DNA of 64,000 bases from NCBI GenBank assembly GCA_010093485.1, contig MU001494.1, positions 1,581,937-1,645,936 on the forward strand, read 5' to 3'. The translations under genes were made by a program, and so were the position numbers. This DNA is from Karstenula rhodostoma CBS 690.94 (taxonomy: Eukaryota; Ascomycota; Dothideomycetes; Pleosporales; Didymosphaeriaceae). Shown here in pieces: positions 33,556-42,230 of the stretch (positions within the stretch are counted from its first letter, which is position 1; the number at the start of each line of letters is the position of its first letter). The notes below the pieces were generated by a model. The model was not told the origin of the DNA. It saw only the letters and a list, made by a program, of their open reading frames with translations, and did not search any database.

Positions 33556-33670
33556 ATGTAGGTTGTGGAGCAACTGAGGCGAAGAACGTCGCCATTAGCG
33601 ATCGTATTGCAGCATTTGAACTCGTGAATAGTAACAGCCGTGAATATCGTATCTGGAAATAACTTTCATG

Positions 33671-34346
33671 TCATATCCACCGGAACATCCGCGCAATAGT
33701 CAGTTGCATCGTAATGAATATCCCAACAAGTCCAAGCCCGACTGGTTTCAAGCTTGTCGAACCCTCGTTCACTATCAAAATCGTGCCGCATTGTCCTTGT
33801 GTGACTAATGGAAGACCAGGTCCGTGCATGGTCAATGTTTGGCAAAAGCCAGCCGCAGCAGGTGGCGGCGAATTACAGTCAGAGCAGTATGCTGTCGTTG
33901 TGTATTGTTGCGGGTATACGACTGGGACCGTTTGTTGCGCTTGTGCGGTGACCGTTAAGGTTGAAACTGACACGGGTCCGGCGCAATTGTTCCCCGCAGG
34001 GCAGCAGCCCACATACCCATTCGTGCCTTGTTGCTGCACGCACGAGCATCCTCCTGGACAGCACCTGATGCCAGTCAGCCGCGAAACCAGCCGCGGACTC
34101 TGAATTTGCTCACCAGCTTGGGTGACCTTGGTCGCCACAGCTCAAAGAAGCGTGGGCTGGACATGAGCCTTGCGCCGGCTGGCCATCTGGATTGACGATG
34201 TAGATTGCGCCTGAGAACGGCGCATTGTTGACATAACTTTGCGCTTCTGCGAATGCTTTTGGCTCAGGCCGAGGCTCTGGCACAGCGTGCGCGGTGCAAG
34301 TTGAAAGTACGAACGGGAAGGCGAAGATGACCAGTCGCAATCGCAT
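33671..34346 (-). CDS. Cys-rich secreted or surface-anchored protein, function unknown
   Basis: Two exons, 34346-34114 and 34064-33671, encode 208 residues. Start at 34346 gives a classical signal peptide (MRLRLVIFAFPFVLSTCTAHA); an in-frame ATG 18 codons upstream would spoil it. A Pro/Glu-rich spacer follows, then a dense cysteine module spanning the splice site (SCPAHASLSCGDQGHPSWCC, PGGCSCVQQQG, VGCCPAGNNC), then a Thr/Val/Gln-rich stretch with further cysteines (YCSDC, GFC, GQC). It ends with a hydrophobic segment, VGLGLVGIFITMQLTIARMF, consistent with a GPI signal or membrane anchor. The family is not recognised; the cysteine layout suggests an extracellular wall-associated protein. Confidence 0.75.
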
Positions 34347-35182
34347 ATTCGTAAGACTGACGGGAAAGACGGATAGAAGCGAACAATAAGACACGGCCAA
34401 AGGAAGCTAGGATATGAGTTCTCTCAGCTCGCGACAGTTGGAATGGCTCTTCTGCGCCGTGGAAGGCGATCAGCTTTCAAGGTAAGTGCTGAGGGCTTCG
34501 ACGGGAAGTAGCGGTGGCTGCCGAAGAGTCTTATGACCTGGATCGGTGTCTTTGTGAGCTTGGAACAGCTGGCATGGGCTAGCCAGCAGCCCCAAGAAGG
34601 TGGTCAACCTCGTAAGTCATGCCCGCTCAACGCCGGCTGGTGGGGTGACCGTTGACATGTTAGCAAACTTGCACACTTGTACTCGACAGTTGTATCGAAC
34701 TGGCATGTAGCCGGGTGGTACTCAATAGCCGGCACGTCGGGACCCGAGCTACACGGCGGACTAGAAGAAAGCAACCAGTTAAATCATTAGAACAGGAATA
34801 AGAAAGCGGTGTTGAGGTGGCAATGGAGCTGCTGTTGACTACCATAGGTAGGATGCCTGGCCCGTGGCTACCGCAACCCCACTTCCGGGCATGCTGTCAC
34901 TGGAAAAGACTCCATCGTGGATGGTTTCTGTCAAGCGCCTTGCTTTTCACTCGCTAAGCTGACAGCGGCCCTTGGAGCGGCTCACACGGATGCGCAAAGC
35001 TTGGTGTGGGTGTGGGTGTGGGTGTGGTGCATGCTGTCACGCATGTGCTGTGATCATCTTGCAGGTCTTACCGCTTACCCGCTTCCTAATCCCGATTCGG
35101 TCGTCACGTTGATCCGCGAGAGCGCTACTGCGCGACGCGTCCGCCCGCTTCCATCCCACCAGTATCACCATCACAACATGTC
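34347..35182. other. Intergenic, divergent region between Cys-rich gene and STN1
   Basis: About 835 bp shared upstream region. Apart from the G-rich repeat listed separately (35003-35029), nothing is recognised. Confidence 0.4.
35003..35029 (+). repeat. GGTGTG tandem repeat, identical to yeast Cdc13-binding telomere motif
   Basis: About 27 bases of GGTGTG units contain overlapping copies of GTGTGGGTGTG, the 11-mer known as the minimal high-affinity site of budding-yeast Cdc13. It ends about 154 bp before the STN1 ATG. It may be a plain microsatellite. Confidence 0.6.
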
Positions 35183-36000
35183 ATGTCAACACCGCACTCC
35201 GCGCCTAACTACCGACTATACCCGGCCTGGTGCTTCCAGGCGTCACCCACCTACAATGAGTGGGTAAAAATAACAGCCGCCGATGTGCAGCTACTACGGA
35301 AGGATCCCGAGTTCAAGAGTATGTTTGCCACACGCGTCCCACCGACATGCTCGCTAACACAGCATGACCAGCATATTTCTACTTAAACCACCCTATTCGT
35401 TACATCTACCTTGTCGGGGTCATAGTAGCTGTAAATGAGATCAACTTGAGATACACCACGCTCACCCTCGACGACGGAAGCGGCGACACCCTCGAAGTCA
35501 AAATAAAGCGCCTCCTGCCAGAGCTATACAACCCGGTCGACAGCCCATCGAACACCGAGGTTGACAACCTAGACGTCCTCAGCGGGCTGGGGCGGTTCGA
35601 TATCACTGTGGACGGTCAGATCGTGGACATCGGCACAATCATCAAGGTCAAAGGCACCATCTCTGAATTTCGGGGCTTCAAGCAGTTGGAGCTGAAAAGA
35701 ATATGGGTTGTGTCGACGACCGACGAAGAGGCCAAATTCTGGAAAGCTCTTGCCACGTTCAAAAAGAATGTCTTGGGCAAACCATGGCACCTCGGTAAGG
35801 CCGAGGGCGAGAAAATCAAGAGAGAGTTGAAGCTCGAGCAGTGGAAAACAAGAGAGTACGAGCGGCAAAAGGCGGTGCATGAGGCTAAGAAGATGGAACA
35901 GAGGAAAGCGCGCGCGGTGTATTTGGCTCAGAAGGACGCCAGGTATGAGATGCGACGCCGAAAGGAAGAGATCATGATGAATGCGGGAGCTTTGATATGA
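35183..36000 (+). CDS. STN1: CST complex subunit Stn1 (telomere capping, OB fold)
   Basis: Stn1 binds single-stranded telomeric DNA with Ten1 and protects chromosome ends and helps C-strand fill-in (known). Two exons, 35183-35318 and 35372-36000, encode 254 residues, near the size of compact fungal Stn1. The OB fold is recognisable: YPAWCFQASPTYNEWVKITA, YFYLNHPIRYIYLVGVIVAV, TTLTLDDGSGDTLEVKIKR, and IDIGTIIKVKGTISEFRGFK with LKRIWVVSTTDEE. The C-terminal third is a charged helix (KREL, EYERQKAVHEAKKMEQRKAR) without the winged-helix domains of larger homologs. Another ATG 5 bp upstream (35178) is out of frame. The intron acceptor at 35371 is chosen because the nearer one gives a stop. Confidence 0.88.
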
Positions 36001-36349
36001 CGACTGATCAGTCATTCTATATCTACACTATATGGCTATCCTGAGCCCCGCCGCCACTTTTTTCGCCGGGCTTCGATCGCTTGCCCTTCTATCAAGCCGT
36101 GTACATAGCTCTGGCCGATAAGTCGATGATGGTCACCGTTCGATCTTAATACAAATGGGACTTGTTGGCGTAAAGAATGCGAGTAGCGGGGTATGTGGGT
36201 CCTTGCACTTGCGTGGTTGGGGTTCTGGAATCGACTAATGTTTTTGGCCAAAATTTTATGGCTTCTGGAAAACCTGGAAAGGATGTATGTAGCAAGGCAG
36301 CGAAACAATAAGATATGTCAGAAAATATCGAGTGGCCTATGTGCTATGG
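36001..36349. other. Intergenic, nothing recognised
   Basis: STN1 3' region up to the short inserted element; no gene or motif seen. Confidence 0.4.
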
Positions 36350-36454
36350 CTTATTACATACACCAAATTTGATACTTCGCGCGCTCGGGCAAGCCGCGGC
36401 AAAACATAGTAAAGGAACTCGGTGGGGTGCCAAAACACTTATTACATACACCAA
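36350..36454 (-). mobile_element. SINE-like short element, copy B, with 17 bp direct repeats
   Basis: CTTATTACATACACCAA is present at 36350-36366 and again, perfectly, at 36438-36454. The 71 bp between (36367-36437), read on the minus strand, match copy A from its position 33468 to about 33536 and nothing more, so the inserted unit and the homologous unit coincide. Relative to copy A it lacks the first about 21 bp, like a 5' truncation. The two copies face opposite directions, 2.8 kb apart, around the Cys-rich gene and STN1. Confidence 0.6.
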
Positions 36455-36700
36455 TGGGTGTAATAATATTTAAACAATGATTGTGTTTAGGTTTAGGGTT
36501 TTCCGGTTAGGCTTATAACCATGAAGGAATTTTCGCTGTTGAAGAGGGAGGAGGAGGCTTGCTCACCCACGCGATTTAGATGCTTGCTTTTCAAGAGTAA
36601 CGCAACGATCTTCCGTTGTATCGGCTCAACTAATCGTGATGGAAACTAAAATTGAGACCGCGCAGATCATCCCGACTGACCCAATCTACATGAGATGATG
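36455..36700. other. Intergenic remainder downstream of CorA-like gene
   Basis: AT-rich stretch (TAATAATATTTAAAC near 36461) holding the telomere-like dimer; otherwise nothing seen. Confidence 0.35.
36486..36498 (+). repeat. Telomere-like dimer TTTAGG TTTAGGG
   Basis: Two adjoining units close to the TTAGGG telomere repeat, about 490 bp downstream of STN1 and 30 bp after the SINE-like element. Too short to claim a telomeric relic. Confidence 0.25.
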
Positions 36701-38601
36701 TCAATCCTGTCGTTGATTCCCAGCATAATAGAAGCATCCGTATGTAGCCAGAAACGCAAAAATCAGAGCACCCCCACCCGCTGCATACGCTGTAAATGTC
36801 CACTTAGCGGCGTCCCACGCATTTTGTGCCGAGCTCAGCATGCCGACGAGGAAGACCGCCGGAAGTGCGAGTAAGAACCCAGCCCCAATCCACAGACCAG
36901 TCAGACCGTAGATGAAGCTAAAAAATCGGCTTCGTCGGTCGTGATTCCGCCATCGCCTTTCATACAAGAACGTGGAATGTTGGCCCACGGATTTGTTCGA
37001 TAGCAGACGCTCCACTCCTTTTGATCTGCACCACATGATGGCTCGAATTGTCCAGAAAATAAACACAGTGACAGTTCCAAGACCAATAGACACACCGAAG
37101 AAATCGAACAACAGGTTTGTTCCAACAAGATATCGGCCATCGCCGTCCGGGACGTGGTCGTGGGCAACGAGCTTGAAAGGATATTGCATGCCCAGTAAAG
37201 AGGCCGCAAGCGATAGGGGCAAGTAGATAGAAGCTAAAATTGTTAGAATTCTGACCAGATCAGCCTCCCGGATCTGTTTCGCTTTGGTGAAATGATCTAG
37301 TTGGCGGTTCAGACCTTCTAGGTTCCTCTGTACGTTGTTGCCGCGCTGTTTACATAACTCTCTCAACTCTTGCATGCGTCTCTTGAATTCTCGGCGGTAA
37401 GGCCATGGTTTTTCTGGGTCGTCTTCCAATGGTTCTTTCGCGATGACTTCAGTTACGAATCGAATGGGCTCCACTACATTTGCTACGCTCCCAACGAGGT
37501 CGTCGGCTTTTTCGATTTCCTTGAACGCTGTTCCTATGTGTGTGGATAACCGAGGTGTGGACATACCCAAGGGAGCTTGGAGACCAGAGTTGTCGAGCGA
37601 GGGTTGTATCGACCCCTCGTCAAGCAATTCTGGAATCTCCAGGGAGCGGTAGAAATCCATAGGTTGTAAATATATGGACGAGAGAAGAAAATCCAGAACT
37701 TGGAATTTTGCAAACATGTCGACAGTTCCATTTGAAAGAGATGTCCAGCTCTTCTCTCCCAGCAGACGTGAAATACGGCGTGGCTGATCAGAACAAGACT
37801 CGTTCGCTATCAAAACTGTAATTTCTGTAAGCGATAACCCCGGCATGGCTGATGGTGCTTACCTATCAAGCGGTTGCCCGAAGTTTGCACGCAAGTTAGA
37901 TATGTGTTCCGCGGATGGATTTTATGGTCAGATGGATGTTCTTGCCGGATCGTGCGGTTGACAAGGCGATACAGATATTGCTCACTGTCCAAGCTCTGAG
38001 ACCACTGAGCAGATATACTACCAATGTCGTTCACTAGAACTGGGTCTTTAGACCATTTGACAACTTTTTTATTTTCCAATGGAACTACCGGAGCCACCGG
38101 GTCTTCCTGGCTTTGAGGAACGACCTGGTTTATGTAGGTATCGTTTAGGTGTCTCAACAAGTTGTCGTTTTCCGGATGGGGTGCGTTGTCCTTCTTTGCA
38201 TACGTGAGGCCAGTGATGCCACTTCCGAAAGGGAAACTGACGTCGAAGATTCTGGCGATCCCGGGCTCATGAGACGGAATACGGGTGATGGTATCAGTCG
38301 TAGCGTCAAAACCGAGCTCTGTGGACCATTGCATCTTCTTCTCGTCATATCGTGCATCGATAACTTGTAGAAAAGGCTCCCTGTTTCCTTGGGGAAGTTT
38401 TTCTGGATCATGCTGCAATTTCGCCATCTTAGGCGGAACATGCACGTCTGCAGAGGTGATTGGGTTGGGACGGACTGAATTCGAAATGTGGTAGATCGAA
38501 ACCAGACTGAAAACTAGAAGACAAAGAAAAGGGCATTGCACGGGGGCCTCCCACGCTCTTGAGCTCGCAGTGACTCTTGGGTCGGATATCGCACGCGGCA
38601 T
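36701..38601 (-). CDS. CorA-like four-helix membrane protein (fungal family)
   Basis: Two exons, 38601-37863 and 37824-36701, joined by a 38 bp intron (GTAAGC donor, TACAG acceptor), give 620 residues. The C-terminal third has a charged helix (RRMQELRELCKQRGNNVQ and LNRQLDHFTKAKQIREADLV), then four membrane segments: ILTILASIYLPLSLAASLLG, FFGVSIGLGTVTVFIFWTIR, GLWIGAGFLLALPAVFLVGM and GGALIFAFLATYGCFYYAG. The helix-TM-TM arrangement is CorA-like, but the GMN signature of Mg2+ channels is GMQ, so ion transport is not assured. The N-terminal about 400 residues are soluble and unassigned. The start at 38601 is followed by a hydrophobic stretch (residues 24-38); ATG at 38427 is an alternative. 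Role unknown. Confidence 0.75.
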
Positions 38602-38910
38602 GCTAATCTGCCGACCGAATCGAAAACGTACACGTCACCGTCGTATTCAAGAGCTGAAGTATATGTGCCGCCAATAGACTAATTGCTGCAGAATGAGGGG
38701 TTGAAGAACAAGGATCGACATGCATGATCGGGCGCTCAGCCCCATGCCCCTTGCCGCTCGCCAGGACAGGACGTTGCAAACACGTGATCGAACCTACATG
38801 AAAAACCAAAGGCTGCAATTAGGATGTCCTGAAAATTCATTTTGAAGATGAAAAGGGGGAGCGCTACCGAACCGAAGTTCGAAACGTAGCCTTCGTAAAT
38901 TTATCACCAC
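38602..38910. other. Intergenic, about 310 bp
   Basis: Upstream of the CorA-like gene and downstream of the unknown gene at 38.9-39.9 kb; nothing recognised. Confidence 0.35.
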
Positions 38911-39934
38911 TTAATGTTGGGCAACTAGCGGGCGAAGGAATACACCGAAGAGCTGATTAAGCGAATCGAGTAATTGGACCTGTGCATTTTTAGCATTTCA
39001 AAACGCCCATTGAAGGTACGTCGACATACCTTTGTCGCCCATAGAACGAACTGCTCAGCGGTGAGACTGTCTTGCTCGGCATGTTCCAACTCAACCGGAG
39101 ACTCAGTCCATCGAGGCGGAAATGCAGCAATGAGGTCCCGGAGAAGCGCTAACTGTGATCCAGGCACCTCATACTCTCGCTTCCCCTCTGGCGAAGGTTC
39201 CAGGCGCTCGGCTAGTGGTAAAAATTCAGATACTGGACGGCGCTGAACACGATGCTTGCCACGGACAGCAGCAGGATACTGCACTCTGCACAGTACGTCA
39301 AGGACATCGTCTTGTGTCGGTATGCCTGAATCTGACGTTGATACGCCTGCTGGTTCTATCAACAAGGCGGAGTGAATGAACGTAAGCCGTTTTTCGTCGG
39401 GTCGTTTGCGGATATAATCCGATTCTACGCCCCCGATGGTTCCACCCTCCGCTTGTTTGAATAACTCTTGACTTCGATTGGTCAGTAGCAAGATAGCGCG
39501 ACAGAATGATTTCTCTGTGAGCTCTACCGGAGCCGAAAATGGGAAATGTGCGTGTGCAGTAATCAACGCTTTAATCAGAGAAGCTGCAGATTGTATAGCA
39601 CCTATTTTAGATGTATGCACCTGCTCAAGATGGCAGATAATTGAAGACATCCGTATTTGGCCGCTGAGTGCGACTTCTAGACGCGACGCAGCGGTTTGAA
39701 AGTAGTGAAGCTCGACGGATCCCACTATCGGGGGCCAAAGGTTGTTGCCTTCTGTGAAACACTTGAGAAATAGGAGTCGAATGTCATCTGGAGGATATTA
39801 GCAGAATTAAAAATCGATCGCATATGACGATATGATATACCCTGCGTGGTACTTTGCATCCATTGTTCAAGGTCCTCCGCTGCATTCGCCTTGTCGGATT
39901 GCCAAAATCTACGCCATCGTGTGCCGACGCTCAT
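38911..39934 (-). CDS. Conserved-looking hypothetical protein, three exons
   Basis: Function not recognised. Exons 39934-39841, 39787-39030 and 38979-38911 encode 306 residues. Both introns have good signals (GTATAT donor with TGCTAAT branch site; GTATGT donor with TGCTAA and CACAG acceptor). Splicing of the second replaces a random-looking tail with VQLLDSLNQLFGVFLRPLV, which continues the helical pattern of WATK before it; this favours the model. The protein appears soluble and mostly helical (LFLKCFTEGNNLWPPIVGSV, IGAIQSAASLIKALITAHAH, SFCRAILLLTNRSQELFKQA). No signal peptide, membrane segment or metal-binding motif is visible. An in-frame ATG 27 codons upstream is possible. Confidence 0.6.
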
Positions 39935-40860
39935 CGTGAAAAATGTTTGATCGCGAACTAGCCCAATATAGCAGATACAAGATGGTGCGAAGAGGATGCA
40001 AGGGAATGAAGACAAAGAGTGCTTCCAAAAGGTATGCAGGATGTGCCTTGCTTGTTGCCTAGATTCTGGGCCTCGTTGGGGCGGTGCTGTTTCACCCTCG
40101 TGCCTGCTATCCTAATGCGATAGACATATTTTGAACCTGTACATTCGCCGGATATGGCAGGCTGCATCCATTCAAAATTGGTTGTGGCCTCTGCAGTCTT
40201 TCTTGTACCTGTTGGGGCGTAGCGATGGACAACGCGACTTAGCGCCAGTCGGCAGCATTGACGATGCAAAGGTGGTTTGAGCAGGTCAAAGACGTGGTCA
40301 GGTCCCCTGGCCAAGCACTCCGGAAATTACTGTTGTAAAGAGATCGCAAGAGTGCGCGAAGTCGAGTAGCTTTTTACGTACGGGTTGCCCGCCTAAGCGA
40401 AGCTGCAGTCTCGCGCGAGTCGTTGCCATCGCCCTACAAAACACAAAACACTGGCGGACTGCGGCAGCATTGACTGGGTCCAGCCGCAGATACGCTGGCC
40501 TGTGCGCCACCTTCTGGCCCTTGCCTCCTCTCAACTTCTTGTACCACCTGGTCGTGCTGTTTGATGTTTCCTCCCACAGGCCGCACAGCCCTTCGGACTT
40601 CCGTCCAGGACCCACGCCCACTAATTGTGGTCTAAAGTTGTAGGATAAAGATGGCATCGATACACACCACTGTGATGGACGCAGCCGGTTCTAGTCGTTA
40701 TATTCTTTTCACCAGTCCTTCGTTACGCAGGGTTCGTTTTTGATTTGAGCAGAGCACTATCGTGCTTCCTGCGTGCCATTCTTTTGACCACCCACTTGCA
40801 AGCTACCTTCACATTCATTACTCACTATCGACTGCTTTGATCGATGAACATTGGCCCAAG
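39935..40860. other. Intergenic, about 925 bp, two doubtful minus-strand frames
   Basis: Holds minus-strand open frames at 40314-39958 and 40657-40298 (118 and 119 codons) without recognisable domains and without clear splice links to the neighbouring gene. Just before 40861 is a CT/CA-rich leader of the secreted-protein gene. No RNA gene found. Confidence 0.35.
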
Positions 40861-41944
40861 ATGCGGTTCAACAACTTCACCCTCCTTCTCCTCGGCCTGC
40901 TAGGCCTCCTTGCAGTGTCTGCTCCAAGTCGATCCAACCTTGGAACCAACGGCGTTGTTAAAGTCATTGACATCCCTCAGGGTGATGTTGGACTGACTCT
41001 GAAAGATATCGATTTGGTCACTGCAGACGCCCACGATCTGGAAAAACGACGTGGACGCAGCGGAGGAAGCAGAGCCTCCACAAGGCCCAAGAAGACCCGG
41101 ACCAAGCGACCCAAGAAGACAAGGACGAAGAAGAAGACCAAGAAGCCTACGAAAAAGAAGCCAACTAAGAAGAAAACCACGAAGAAGCCTAAGAACAAAA
41201 GGCCGACCAAGCCCAAGAAGCCCACCGCTACCAAACCTACCAAGCCTACGAAGTCCGCGAAGCCCAAATGCAAGAAGCCCAAGCCATGCAAGGGTAAAAA
41301 CTGCAAGCGCGTTACGCCCGCCGCCGGCGGTTCCTGCGAGCTACAGCCCACGAAGGAGAAGGAGCCCACAGTGAACTACAAGACCGCGCTTGCAGCCGCG
41401 AAAAGGGCAGGCGTCAGGCACCTGTCCATCGGCCAGTCATACCTCCTCGTACACCGCGACTCGCGCACGCCCGCGACGCATAAGGTCCTCGTGATGGGCA
41501 AAGTCAAGAAAGACATGCAAGGCCGGCTTGACTTCGAAGCCACGGGCATCGATCTCGAGTGGGACACTGACGTGAAAAACGATCTCTTGGCCAAGTGTAC
41601 GCAGCTCTACGGCGCGCGATGCGAGCACCACAAGATCGAGCCGTACAAGTGCGAGTACTCGATTGCTAAGCACAAGCATGGGAGCTACAAGTTTGCTGGC
41701 TCGGCGAAGCCTGAGTTTGCGGACCCGGAGGTTTTCAAAGCGACAGGTGAGCAACGGGGCGCTTTCTCTATTGCGTACGAGAATTCTGCTAACAGCACAT
41801 GCAGCCAAGGACATCATCGAGAAGCACAAGACTTACAGTTACTTTTACAATAACTGTCAGAAGCACGTGGGCCGCGTGCAGAATGTTGTTGCCATGCCCA
41901 AAAACGAGGACCCAGCATACCCTGACGAGTGGGAGAATTTTTAG
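40861..41944 (+). CDS. Secreted Lys/Thr-rich protein with probable Kex2 site and Cys-containing C-terminal domain
   Basis: Two exons, 40861-41746 and 41805-41944, encode 341 residues. Residues 1-25 form a strong signal peptide (MRFNNFTLLLLGLLGLLAVS). A short pro-region ends in DLEKRRGR (residues 59-66), a typical Kex2 cleavage site. Residues about 75-150 are an extreme Lys/Thr/Pro low-complexity tract (KKPTKKKPTKKKTTKKP). The remaining about 190 residues look globular, with six or so cysteines and a C-terminal YFYNNCQKHVGRVQNV that spans a spliced exon. The NNCQ-H context and an upstream His (SYLLVHRDS) resemble the Cys/His layout of NlpC/P60-LRAT-type papain-like folds; this is a hypothesis only. 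Function unknown; likely extracellular or wall-bound through the basic tract. Confidence 0.78.
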
Positions 41945-42230
41945 AAATAAATTTTCTAGATGGATGTACATTAGTAGATACGAAACAGAAAATGCAAAAT
42001 CCTAACTGCACGTAGTCTATATGTTGTAGTTGAGACTTGCTCTCTGGGATCGTGCAGCGGTCGGTGACTGCTTGCCACCGTATCGCGCCCGTGTGTGTAT
42101 GCTGTCCGCAGACGCTAAGCCTTTGTCAACACAAAAAGTCACAGTAGCAGTGAAAGCCATATGAGTGGCTGTATCAAAGAGAAGAAATGAAAGTCGTGTA
42201 CAAGGTGAAGCCGGGGGTATCTACCATATT

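Noticed and set aside
39958..40657. Two minus-strand frames of about 118 codons upstream of the unknown gene
   Set aside because: No family motif and no splice pair that joins them to each other or to the downstream gene with consistent phase.
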